From Phialocephala subalpina (lineage: Eukaryota; Ascomycota; Leotiomycetes; Helotiales; Mollisiaceae): a DNA stretch of 64,000 bases. The notes under the pieces were generated by a model. The model saw only the letters and a program-made list of their open reading frames with translations. It made no database searches and was not told the DNA's origin. Positions 22,633 to 32,968 of the stretch are shown piece by piece. The position numbers were made by a program, and so were the translations under genes. The first letter of the stretch is position 1. Each line of letters starts with the position of its first letter. Location: contig FJOG01000035.1 of NCBI GenBank assembly GCA_900073065.1, forward strand, positions 490,317-554,316, written 5' to 3'.

Positions 22633-23275
22633 CTAGTCTTCCAACGCTTCAGTTTCTGCAAAATGAGTCGAAATTCCCCAATATTTTTGCTTTATATCGT
22701 TAGATAGGTTCAGCCCCGTTTGGTCAACTGCTGGCAAGAATTTCAGTGTCTTCTTATCCCGATGATCACAAAGAACAAAGCACCTTGTGGTCTGCTTCGC
22801 GATTTCCTTGATCTGTTTGATGATCTCGACGAGCCTTCTCAAAGCCTTTTGGTTGTAGTTGATACTTTCTCAATGAGCAAAGTCACCACCAAGATCAATA
22901 CTGTCGACTTCTTTGACGATACCAAAGATATGTTTCCCAGCGAGCAAGGTCTTCGTTTGCGAGAACCAACACTAGGGTGTGTTCCTCTCCAGTTGTTGAT
23001 CGACCGTAATTCCAGCAAGGGTACACTTCACTTCAATGATAGAAGCAGCAGGCACCAGATGTACTTTTCAAATGACCTGTATGCCTTCCGGTGCTTTTGA
23101 CTCAACGATGTCTGTCAGGGATACTGCTGCCATAGCATTTGAGAGAGATGCGATAGAGCGTTCTTACTCGACAGCACTGTCGACCCCAGAATCCTCTTCG
23201 GCCAAGTAGCCATCAGCCTCAAATCGTACAACACACTTCATTCCTCCCATATCGTACGCATCCAGAAAGTAGTAA
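22633..23275 (-). pseudogene. Heavily decayed copy of the 'GGPP synthetase-like' fungal family (copy 3)
   Basis: Fragments in several frames match the two larger copies to the right: AYDMGGMKCVVRFEADGY near 23270-23215 (compare EYDIGGMRWVVRFEVDGY in copy 1), CWFSQTKTLLAG near 22970, and a C-terminal stretch ALRRLVEIIKQIKEIAKQTT through LSNDIKQKYWG near 22830-22680. Multiple stops (after DSAVE, after IQVI, after DFAH) break it, and the N-terminal half is not recognisable. This is a dead gene. The family is uncharacterised; its common database name, geranylgeranyl pyrophosphate synthetase, is not supported by any prenyltransferase motif here. Confidence 0.75.
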
Positions 23276-23839
23276 ATGCTGCTGGCAATGCTTTCGCAGA
23301 CCGAGCAATTCTCTTGGATGAAAACCTGTTGCTCTTTGAGCAGAACAATGAGAAAAATACTCGTACATCAAATCAAAGCTACTGTTGTAGGCATTGCCAA
23401 AGTCCTAAGTTATGAAGACATCGTAAAGGCGCAACAAAAGCGTGACATAAAGGAGGCAGAAGCTGTTCAGCTCGAGGTCGACGGACTTCGAACCGCAATA
23501 GAAAAGCCCCATCCCAAGGCCCAGGAAAGAGATCAAGAAGCCACGAAAGAGAAGAAACAATAGATGAGATCAGAGCATCGAGCTTGGAGAAATATTGTTC
23601 AGTATTGAAATTTTACCAATTCAAGTTTTTCCGGTGCATAAGGTTCTGGAGTTGAAAGATGACAATGCAAACAAGTCCTTTTTTATACTAAGCATCCGCC
23701 AGAGCGCTTCTGTCCTGTGCTGTCCATTGCCATACTGGTGTTACATATCATTGTAGAATCCTAGCACGCTACGAAGACTTCAGCTTGTGTTTGGAGACGG
23801 CTCGGGTATGCATACCTTCGATCCGTTCCCAGATCTAAG
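23276..23839. other. Spacer, no gene supported
   Basis: May include the unrecognisable 5' part of pseudogene copy 3. A plus-strand Lys/Glu-rich frame (about 23276-23563) lacks convincing features. Confidence 0.3.
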
Positions 23840-24322
23840 CTAATTACTACCACCGCCCACAACATTGACGCCTGAAACGCGTGGATCTTCAGTTGTCGAG
23901 GAATGTGTATTGTGGTCTAAGAACACCAGCGGTCCCCCAGGTTGTCGTACAGCTTCCCAACGACTAGGGAGAGGAGGCCCGTCTACAGAAGTCGATGTAA
24001 AGCCATCACAGTGGGGATTTGGCTCGCACGGGTCGTGGTAAGTTCTCAAGTTCATCTCATCGTTCCTGAAACATGCGGTCCCGGATTCATCGGTGATTTG
24101 TTCCCATCCTTGAGGAAGCGGATGACGCAGGTTTGTGCGGAGCCGTTTCGTTCTCCATTGTCGAAGAAAATCGTGTTCCGAAGAATGTAGGTACTTGAAA
24201 GGTGGTAGAGTTAAGAGCTGTGAGACGATGCTTAATGAATTGACAGTCTTCCTCGAAAGAACTTTAGTTAGCAGCTTATAGAAAGTAGTGCCATACTTAT
24301 AAGGAGCGGGGTACGCGGTCAC
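23840..24322 (-). CDS. WW-domain-like protein, probably partial
   Basis: A 160-codon frame contains two WW-type segments. The first is HPLPQGWEQITDESG, then CFRNDE and TYHDP; the second is PLPSRWEAVRQPGG, then VFLDHNT and STTEDPR. Their order and the DHNT and DPR anchors match tandem WW domains that bind Pro-rich ligands. In the second domain the conserved second Trp of the family motif (T-T-W-x-D-P) is Thr; in the first the corresponding position is Tyr. The frame opens on GTG with no upstream ATG, so a 5' exon is missing or the gene is a fragment. No other domain is visible. It sits among decayed genes, so it may itself be a relic. Confidence 0.4.
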   Translation of the reverse strand: MTAYPAPYKYGTTFYKLLTKVLSRKTVNSLSIVSQLLTLPPFKYLHSSEHDFLRQWRTKRLRTNLRHPLPQGWEQITDESGTACFRNDEMNLRTYHDPCEPNPHCDGFTSTSVDGPPLPSRWEAVRQPGGPLVFLDHNTHSSTTEDPRVSGVNVVGGGSN

Positions 24323-25036
24323 CTGCTATGCCCTCAGCCGCCATTCACTTGCCTCTTCGAGCATCCCTGGAAATATATGGACTAGCGTAGGTAGTTTCAC
24401 GGGCTTGACTCACACATGATCGCGCGAGCAAGGCATGCGTAGGGTGGCGATTCAATCACAGCTAGGTTTAATGATACTAGTAGTGTCCTAGAAATGCGGG
24501 GCGGATATACCACAGTAAAATCAACGCCAGAATTTGCAGGAGGATGGTTACCAAGGATCATTTCGCGAATCTGCGCATTCTGCGACTGCAAGATTCGGTG
24601 TCATTCTGGGGAGTGATGTACCTTCGCGTCGACACTGCTCACGTTCTCGAGGCGGGTCGGGGGCGCGACGACGGCCTTTAATCTCAAACTTCAAATCTCC
24701 TCGCTTGATATCTTCATTACAAGCAACACAACAACACGATCAGCATGCTTCAAAACGATATATCATCATCAACAATTAGATCAAGTTTAGGTCTTGGAAA
24801 GGGCAGCTGCTTGACGAAACATGCTCAGCTTTGGGCCAGACTTTGACAATGGGCGTGAAGTACGACCTTCTACTGAGCGCACAATCGATCCTTTCCGGCA
24901 TATTGAGTTCTTGAGTCGCTTCAACTTCTACGTATTGAAGGCATAATGAGGGGTTTGCAGAATATCTTCTTCCTGAGTTGCGTGCTCTGTCCATCTAGAT
25001 ACTCGTTCCTCGAACCACAGCCACTCTGGCGTTTCC
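24323..25036. other. Intergenic, no gene seen
   Basis: No convincing frame or repeat. Confidence 0.35.
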
Positions 25037-26421
25037 TCATCCTGACCCTAAAGAACTTTCCCCTCCCCAATATCTCTGCTTCAATTTTGGAGAAAGATTC
25101 AGCCCATCTTGATCATTGGCCTCCAAGCACTTCAATACTGCAGCAATCTTGTCCTGACTGTGGTAGTTATTGTATACCACAAAGCACCGGCCGTTGTTCT
25201 GTCTGGCGACCCCCTTGATCTTTTCGTTGAGATGCAGCAGCTTTCTCAACTGGCGTTGATGATCTCCCTCCACTTCGCAAACCCACGCTCCATATCCAAA
25301 TTGTCGACTGTATCCACGACACCGGCCTCGTTTCCCCGACCAACGAAGACGCGGTTTGTCTGTGAGACCCAGCACTGAGCTTTCTTCTGGCCTGCAACAC
25401 CATGGCCCTTCTGGCGTTCACCACTACCCTTATTCTGGCGTCAATTGTTACTCTTCTCCTGGTTTCCAAGATTAGACTTCTGGTCCTTCAACTTCGTCGT
25501 CACTTTAATCACCGCAGTTGGATCGACGACTGCGCCTTTCTTAATGACCGCAACTCGTTCTAGAATCATGTTCACCCCAACATTTTGTTGGATTTGGCAG
25601 AACCGTCGTCATGGGGAAGGTAGCCATCGGCCTCAAACTTGACAATCCACTTCGTTCCTCCGACCTCGTACTCGACAATTCGATGATGAGAACTGCTATT
25701 CTCACACCTATGTTTGAATTTCGGAAACGCCTTCTCAAATGAGTGTCCATGGCCCAAATTTGGAGAGTGCGTAATGTATGGACCGCTGTCATTCTCCTAT
25801 CGAGTAAGGAATAAGGTGTTCTCCACGATTTCGGCATCAATACGCCAATCGAATGGTGCAGAATGCCTAGAAGCAAAGTCAAGAAGCTTACGTAGGACAC
25901 CGCGCTCGGCGACCAGAGATATCGAGTTAAAGGAGTAGTAGGGCTGCATGACGAGCATCGTGGCGAATATTGGTGCCCATCGAGGTGCTAGGGTTAGGTC
26001 TTTGTTCTCTTGGCGGATCTGCTCGGCATCGTCCTTAGGAATAGGAATCGGGAGTGTAGGAGGTGACCAGCACGCAGGAATGCCTGTATCTTCTGTTAGC
26101 AAATGCTCCCAAGGTCGAGGGTTGTCTTGATGCTGAGCATGCCTGGCACGAAGATTGTTGGCTCATTGACCTTCGCCCAATTATAGGATGCGAGGAACTT
26201 GTAGTTCTCGATCCCAATGCGAGCAACCGATTTTTGTACTCCTCATCGAGAATTCCGATCTTCAAGTCTTTGATATGTCTAGCATGCGCGCCCTCGCCCT
26301 TGCTCTTCTTGCCAATATTGTCGCTCTGCTTCTTTGATTTTGTATTCGTGGCTGATGGTGATCCATCATGAGCAGCCGGTAGCGCTGCGGCTGTACTGGC
26401 ACTTGTATGTGATCCTGCCAT
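25037..26421 (-). pseudogene. 'GGPP synthetase-like' family copy 2, frameshifts and stops
   Basis: An ATG at 26421 opens a Lys/Ser-rich N-terminus. Near 26231-26235 a run of five A (minus strand) must gain one base to continue into the conserved IENYKFLASYNWAK, then NEPTIFVPG. The following intron begins GC rather than GT (GCATGC). Exon 2 (PACWSPPTLPI, MLVMQPYYSFNSISLV, DWRIDAEIVENTLFLTR) runs into TAG near 25800, then resumes in frame (HHRIVEYEVGGTKWIVKFEADGY) before more stops near 25580. Later pieces (CWVSQTNRVFVG, then LRKLLHLNEKIKGVARQN) are in different frames. At least four lesions make it a pseudogene. It is closest in layout to copy 1. Confidence 0.75.
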
Positions 26422-26664
26422 TTTCGATTCGGGTCTTTGCGTTGTACAAACAAAATGTGATCGATTGTTTGAAGGTTAATAGCCTCGCTAGCGGGGAGTT
26501 CATGTGCACCGCTCGAAGCGAATGGTCAGTCGGTCCAAACATGGTGAGTGCCTTAGGTCCCTTCTACTATTGGTCATACATTTCAGAAAGCTCTCTCTAG
26601 CTGATTGCTTCTGCCTCTATCTAGCCACTCGTGTCTCCAAGCCAAGAACCAATGTGTCTTTCGC

Positions 26665-27996
26665 TCAATCTGATGTCGATATCTGTCCCCAGGATCTCTC
26701 CTTCAAGTCGTCGGAAAGCTTCATGATTCCGCTATCCTGCTCGAAGATTTGCAAAACCTGAGGTGAATTTCTTCTAACATAAACAACGCTGCACCTGCCA
26801 TTTGTCGTCTTCTTGACAATTTCCTCGATCTTGTTTACGAACTCAGCCAGTGCTTTCAGCTCTTCTTGATGCTCGCCTTCCCACCCCTCGAAATGCATCG
26901 TGATGTCGATCTTGTCGATGTGTTCTACAGCTCCTTCTAGTCTCCATCATCCAACGAAGAGGTGTTTGGTCCGAGAGAACCAGCACCTTGGTGATCTGAG
27001 CCCCATACGGGACCTAGAGCCAATCTTTTTGGTTTTGACCTCAATGAGGGCGTCGGGAGCAACCATTCTTCCTTTGTGGATGACCTTTATGCTTTCGAAC
27101 ATTCCGATATCTGGCAAAATGTCACCAAGCGACGTTGTACTCATGGCTAACGAGAGAACCTTTTCGGCTTCAGCCCTGTCGGTGGTTACTGGGTTGTGTT
27201 CGTGGAAGTAACCATCGACTTCGAATCGTACAACCCATCTCATCCCCCCGATGTCGTATTCCACGATCCTATGATGTCCCAGACTCTCTGGGACATTCTC
27301 GTCCTCGAGTCTAAGGAACCCCTTCTCAAATAGACGAGTATATCCCGAATTGCAAGACCCAGTCAAGGAATGGCGCACGAAGCTTGTAAGAAACATGGCT
27401 TCGTTCGAAAGCTCGACATCGATTCGCCAGTCTTCTGTGTTTTTTCCCGATTTGCCAGCGACAAACTCGAATAACCTACGCAAGCTATTCTGCTCGATGA
27501 CGAGAGAAAGGGAGCGAAGAGAGTATGTTGGCTGCATCACTTGGAGGGCTGCAAAGAGTGGTGTCCAGCAGGGCATTCGGGCTTGACTCTTTTTCTCCTC
27601 GCTACTTTCCTCGAATCTGTTCTGCTCACACTCCTTCGACAATTGATAAGGCGATAATTGCGGATTCCAACGTGCTGGAATTCCTGGTCTTTTGTTAGGA
27701 GTGTCCTGATCTCAATATCATAGAAACATACCTGGAACAAAGATCGTGGACTCGTTACTCTTGCACCAACTATAGGAGACGAGGACCTTGTAATTCTCGA
27801 TCGAAATTGGGGCATCATTCAATAGGCTTGAGCTGATCTCTTCGAAGTGGGGGATGTTGATTGGTTGGCCTTTAGGGGTGGGCTCGAAACTCCTTTGCTT
27901 TTGAGTCTTTGAGTCGCCATTCCAATTTGTATCAATCTGTGTTCCGATCTCGGCTCGAGCATCTTGCGACGGCGAAGTTGAAAGCTTGCGAAGCAT
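26665..27996 (-). pseudogene. 'GGPP synthetase-like' family copy 1, one in-frame TGA
   Basis: Exon 1 (27996-27732) and exon 2 (from 27683) join through a canonical phase-1 intron and read about 333 codons, containing the family anchors SIENYKVLVSYSW, ESTIFVPGIPARW, LQVMQPTYSLRSLSLV, DWRIDVELSNEAMFL, GHHRIVEYDIGGMRWVVRFE and CWFSRTKHLFVG. TGA at 26947-26949 interrupts, after which the same frame continues 93 codons through HFEGWEGEHQEELKALAEF and LSDDLKERSWG to the stop at 26665. Without the TGA the protein would be about 427 residues, the normal shape for this family. This is the least damaged of three tandem copies. It could be a recent nonsense mutation, a base error, or a protein truncated by about 95 residues. 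Confidence 0.7.
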
Positions 27997-28387
27997 TTAG
28001 CTAATGAGGAAGTTTGAGAGGTCGGCTTGACTTCGTGAAGCAGCTTCCTATGCCTCTGGTCTGGTGATGGACGTCACGAACTTATTCTTTCTTGCTTAAA
28101 TACATCCACCTCTTCAGATCGCCCATCTCTTCTGCGCTGGCGTTGTGAATAGACTGGCTAGATATAACGTGAGGCCGCGCTAGTCCTCGAAAGTCCTGGA
28201 AGCAAACACCTAGTCTGTACGTCGCAACTTCATCCTCAACCTTCATCTAACTTTCGTCATCTCTTACCGCTGGTAAGCATCTCCAAGCTACCATACTCTC
28301 GGAAAAAGCACCTCAAACGCCCTGCGTTGAGACACTCAATATCTTCTTGCCGCAACATCCATTTTAGGTTGCGCCACACTCCTCGAC
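27997..28387. other. Spacer, no gene seen
   Basis: Upstream of copy 1; nothing recognisable. Confidence 0.3.
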
Positions 28388-28534
28388 ATGGTAAAGAACC
28401 TAGCGAAGAAGGCTGGGAAGTCGGGTTGGAAACTTCCCAGATTTAAGCTTATGGTCAGGGTTGTAGTCGAGAAGGATAATTGGCAAAGCCCTAGGCTATG
28501 CTGGCATGAGTGCGTGAAGGGATGGCAGACATGA
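28388..28534 (+). pseudogene. Relic of the C-terminal module of the 2EXR genes
   Basis: A 48-codon frame begins MVKNLAKKAGKSGWKLPRFK and continues LMVRVVVEKDNW. The same Lys-rich, W-x-LP-x-F pattern ends the two damaged 2EXR genes at 34.8 kb (SNWMLPQFKLVV) and 37.3 kb (KKAGKKGWKLPEFN). No 2EXR core precedes it. It is most simply a truncated duplicate, though a very small independent gene cannot be excluded. Confidence 0.4.
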
Positions 28535-29808
28535 TTCAATGCAAAAATGGTGGGAGGATCAAGGCTGAGGTTGTTTTTGTTTGAGTCATTAGATTCATCC
28601 ATATAATGATATTTTCCTGGTGTTCATTCTTCTTTCATCGCAGAGCAGTGAAGGGATGATGAGACCCTATGGGCGTTTGAGAGAAAGCTGCAGCCGTTGT
28701 GTGTCAAGGATGGACTCTCCATTCCTGAGTGAGGTGACGTTGAGGTCACTTCGTATTTCAGAATAGCCTGAATTTTCGTGGTCATCAGGCCCAAATGCTT
28801 GCTTTACCTTTACTGAAACTCTCACCAAAGCTTGCAAAGTTCGTTCTGCTACTTGCTACTTCAACCTTCTGGTGCTCCAGGCAAGAGTACCTGCTAGAGC
28901 AACAAGAATAACCATCTTTTACTTAGACAATGCAACTTCAGTGATGCAAACAAGGATACAGTCAAAGACCCTTTGACCTTAACTTTGGCACCTCACCTGT
29001 GTACTTCCATTCTCTGTGATTTTTGTTTCAACAATCGTCGAATCTAGGTTGTAATCTCGGTTACGAATCAAGATATCGAGATTCAACAGACTACTAGGAT
29101 TGCTGTTTTCCGAACTCGCTACAAGAAGTTGATATTCAGCAATAATTAACCAGTGTTTTAATTCTCTATGTGGTTTGGGGCGTGTTACCACCCAGGGAAT
29201 ATTGACAGCATTTTACTGCTCACCGAGTGCCTACAAGGGCTGTGCTGGAGAGGCGCATCAATAAGGTCTGCTATTCGTTCGACCTGCAGCCGAGCGCCAA
29301 TCAAAAATTCCTCGCAGCATCAAAAAAATGGCAAAGCCCTATTAGATGGATCTGCTTCAGCCAAGATTGCTTCCCCCTTTAGCGATTCGTGGCTTTGCGC
29401 TCACTCGGTGTCTGCTTTTGATCGTTCTTGCTGCAAGGCCAGCAACCCAATCTGTTGAAAACAAGGTTTAACTAATTACCATTCGACGAATAACGAGAGC
29501 TGAGGCTCTTCAGGCCGGTAAGGATGTTTTTGTAATCATAATTCCATGCAGACTTCGGGCATTGTTTCTACCCCGCTCCCCCACCCCCAGAGTTATGACA
29601 AACTTTTCATTAATCAAACAATACACTTTTGGAAGGAAGATCTTCTAAGTTCACTGACAAGAGTATTAATTCCTCTCCATTACTATCCAGTCCGTGTCCT
29701 GCATCTCGGAGCATCATCTTGGCAAATCACACGCCACAGCCTCGTGGATTTATCTCTGTCGCATAAGAATTTTGCTTTTGTGTATTAGCTTCTTGAAATT
29801 AAGTAGCC
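28535..29808. other. Intergenic, no gene seen
   Basis: About 1.3 kb with no supported frame, RNA gene or repeat. Confidence 0.35.
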
Positions 29809-30495
29809 ATGAGAATCGCATGTCTACAGATATGTAGGCCACATAACTCTGTGAGATGCCCTGCTAAGATAGCATTCAGTTCGCTCCTCAGGTGGGCGAT
29901 GTAGACAACAATCTTACCCGCGCGGATGCCGTGCTCAACAGGGCAGATCCGAAGAATCTAGATCTTCTTGTTCTACCGGAATTGGCATTTTCTGGTACGT
30001 CTGAATGAACAAAAAAGCGCAATCTCCTGGGAAGTGTGACAGTGATTTGGCCAAGAAGTTCAGTACAGGGAGATCAATATCTAAATGACGCTTCACACCT
30101 CATCCAGTTTCCATACCTTGAGTTGAGTCACTAACAGAGATCTCCCTGGCTAATAGTTTTCAGGATATAATTTTAAATCTTTACAGCACATTTCTCCTTT
30201 TCTTGAACCTACTGCAGCTGGTATATCTTCTCTTTGGGCGAGGACAAGAGCTCTGCAATATGACTGTGTGGTCATGGTAGGCTATCCAGAGAAGGTGGGC
30301 GTTTTTCCGACGACGCCGGCGACACCAGAATACTACAACTCTGTGATCCTTAGTAATGAAGATGGTGAAACTATTGCCAATTATCGGGGTCCTTTTACCT
30401 TGTATGGTAAGGAGACATGTGCTATTGAGGGTGTAGATGAGTTCTGCAATCCGGCCATTGAGGGGTTAGGAAATGTTGCAGTAGGGACGTGTTAG
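29809..30495 (+). pseudogene. NTA1: 5' remnant of an N-terminal amidase / carbon-nitrogen hydrolase (NTA1-like)
   Basis: Exon-like blocks 29809-29829 (MRIACLQ), 29880-29994 (FAPQVGDVDNNLTRADAV to LVLPELAFS) and 30164-30495 (YNFKSLQHISPFLEPTAAG and on) assemble into the first 155 residues of a nitrilase-superfamily amidase that deamidates N-terminal Asn/Gln in the N-degron pathway. The catalytic Glu (LPELAFSG) is present. The catalytic Lys expected in NYRK is Gly (NYRGPF), and the frame stops immediately after the expected nucleophile Cys (VAVGTC then TAG). The donor of intron 1 reads ATATGT where GTATGT is expected. The C-terminal two thirds are missing. The copy is therefore a non-functional fragment. 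Confidence 0.8.
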
Positions 30496-30864
30496 TAACT
30501 TCCCCAGTTATAATGGCATTCTAGGCAGAGGAGAAGAAGAACTTCTCGTTGTTGACACCAGCGAGCGGCCACAGGCAAAACTCGTCTCTGTAGCATTGCC
30601 CACAACGTCGAATGCGGGAACTGCAAAGTCCGATATGTTGACTGTGACATCTGATGAGTCGAGGACCTGGGCCTCAATATTCACTGAGAATTCTGACTTG
30701 AGTCTATCCACCCAAGCAACGACTTCTGACTACAAAGAGGACATTATAGGGGATAAAATTCATCCCCCCCCTCCTTGGCCCGAGTTGCTGCCCAAAAGCG
30801 AGCACGGTCATTACCCTACATTGTGGCAGAAGATGAAATCGAGAAAGAAGACGTCCAATCCAAC
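30496..30864. other. Possible frameshifted 5' extension of the next gene
   Basis: A frame from the ATG at about 30634 (MLTVTSDESRTWASIF) reads to a run of eight C at 30764-30771. One more C would join it to the frame of the following gene through LARVAAQKRARS. Either the real N-terminus of the 30865 gene starts here and a base is missing, or this is leader sequence. Confidence 0.35.
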
Positions 30865-32968
30865 ATGTCCGTTGAGAGCTGTGGAGGGACCATTTCGTCC
30901 GGCCGGCCAAAGGCCGACCAAGATCTTAAAGAAACTGCCCAAAGCGTGATCCTGCAGATTCTTGGACAAGACGAGGTTCTCAACCCACTATTCAAAGAAG
31001 CACTGGATAAGTTCGGCAGTGCCAGAGTGATTAAAAATCTTGCTAGGTTCATCAAGGGATACTGCCGTCTTCTTAGTCGTGCGCAACCGACTCCTGATCA
31101 GAAAAAAGGTGTTGCATTTCTTCGAAATCAGGCCAGACAATTTGCGGCCCTCATTTGCATTGAGTTGGATCCCTTGAAACTCGCCCATGATCTAGAGAGA
31201 TCTAAGAGCTGCTCAGCTGAGAAGAAGGCTCGCCTAGCACGTTGGGTGTCAGGTGTCTCGCCTAGTTCGTCACCCGTAAGATCTAATACTAAAAGCGATG
31301 ACGAAGACGGAAGCGAAACCGATAGTCTGAGTATCTCTGACGGCTTGCCTCCTATCCTTGAGGATATAAGAGAGCTTATGGTTCTTGGAGAGCCCCTCAA
31401 ACTTTTCCGCCAGCACTTTGCTCGATTTACAAGAGGAGAATCAATCAAGGAGTGGAATAATTTGATAAAGAGAGATCATGATTTGATGGCACGACCGAAA
31501 AATAAGACCTTGCAAACGGAAAACCAATTGTTGCAGTCTGCCTCAACATCATTTGTAGATGTGCAGCCGGACACAATTACTTTGCACCAGGACAAGAAGT
31601 CGTTCCGAGTTTTTTGGAGATGCGTATGTTCTCCTTTCCTAATACTGGTTGAGACTTATGCTCATTCAAAAAGCGTTGCAACCGACGATTTGAAGCTCGG
31701 ATACCAGGGACGGACCGACGAGTAGCAGAGAAATTCTTGCAAAAAATGGATTGGAATGTACAGCGAGACGGCCCAATGGTTAAACATTACTTCACTTTAA
31801 AATGGCTCGAAGGTCTAATCTGGACTTTGGCTCCAAGTCTTCTTGGAAGATTTTCATGGGAATCTTCAACTCTTTCAGCAAATTCTTCCGACTTGGAAGC
31901 TGGCGGAGGGTCGAGTTTTGGAAGCACAGTTTCGGGATTCTCTACACGCTCTTCTGAACGATCTTCTGGAGGCTCCGAAGGCCCAGAACAGGAAATGGAC
32001 ATCGCCACCAGACCTATACGCTCAATGACCAGAACCACTAATCCTGTTTATATCTGTCTATACAAGCGGAAAGGCGGTTTCTGGCGCTTACGGCATGCCA
32101 AATTACGCATGCCTAACACGAAAGATCAGTCGCGAATCGCAGCTCGGGGGAACAACATCGAATTGCCTATATATTCTCCGAACATAAACAAGGTACTCTT
32201 CCTTGCGCTAAGAGAAAAGCTGATGCGCAAGAGTCTATCTCGGACCTCAAAAAGGGAGTGGAGTGCCTGTGATCGGTCTTGGAAGTCGAAGATAAAAGGT
32301 TGTTTCGGGAAATCAGCTCTTTGGTTGTTGCGACTTTTCAACCCTGTTTCAGTCTCTGGGCTTGAATTTTGGGAGGTTCGAAACACTCTTTTCTTTCGCG
32401 AGACGTAACCCGAATTTGAGCTCAGCTTGTTAATATTGCGCAGCTCAAATTGAACCCAGCTCCGAAGCTCGTCGATCCTATTCAGAAGGATAAGTTACCT
32501 AACGAAGAAGCACCTTCTCAATCAAAGTCTAGGGTCATAAGTACCAATCTACAAATAACAGATGAATGGGAATACTCTGCGCTGACAGGACAGGAGCTGG
32601 ACAACTTCAAAGGACTCATCGGAGGTAGTTTTATGCTCCATCTTCTTAAATATCCTGACGATGCGAAACCAGATTTACCAATCTGGATAGGGCTTCCAAA
32701 GAAGATTCGGACGAAACTTGTCAATCACGACAAGGCTCAGAAGGCGGGATGGGGGTTCCAAGTCGAGTACGAATGGAATGTGGTAGCTTTTGTAGCTATG
32801 ACATGTCCCATTATCATTCTCGGGTTCTTAATTGCGGTTTTTCTGTCAATCAAGTACCAATGGCCTATTTCTGCGGGAGTTACACTTGCCCTTGCACCGC
32901 TGACGCTTGTCACATTTATAAATACCACACTAGGTGGTATAACCAAGCAGAAAGGTTTAACCAAATAG
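30865..32968 (+). CDS. Uncharacterised fungal membrane protein with W-x-C-x-C motif (family member 1)
   Basis: Exons 30865-31623, 31674-32375 and 32444-32968 give about 661 residues. The N-terminal half is helical and charged (VILQILGQDEVLNPLFKEAL, then FIKGYCRLLSRA), followed by a Ser/Asp-rich linker. The first intron splits a FRVFWRC|RCN motif, the equivalent of WTC|SCGH in the gene at 58.2 kb, so a small metal site is plausible. A Ser-rich segment follows, then NPVYICLYKRKGG, the GGSFMLHLLKYPDD block, GWGFQVEYEW, and two C-terminal transmembrane helices (about 610-655). The MLHL and GWG-x-x-x-x-E anchors are shared with the 58.2 kb gene (HMMHLF, GYGLHFVE). The ATG at 30865 is the first in frame. 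The function of the family is unknown to me. Intact apart from the possible missing N-terminus. Confidence 0.65.

Noticed and set aside
22393..22707. Plus-strand 104-codon frame with one hydrophobic helix
   Set aside because: It overlaps the antisense of the pseudogene copy 3 C-terminus, has no family and no coding pattern before the helix.
22633..27996. Annotation of the three copies as true geranylgeranyl pyrophosphate synthases
   Set aside because: No aspartate-rich DDxxD-type motifs or prenyltransferase helices are present; the name is a database habit for this family.
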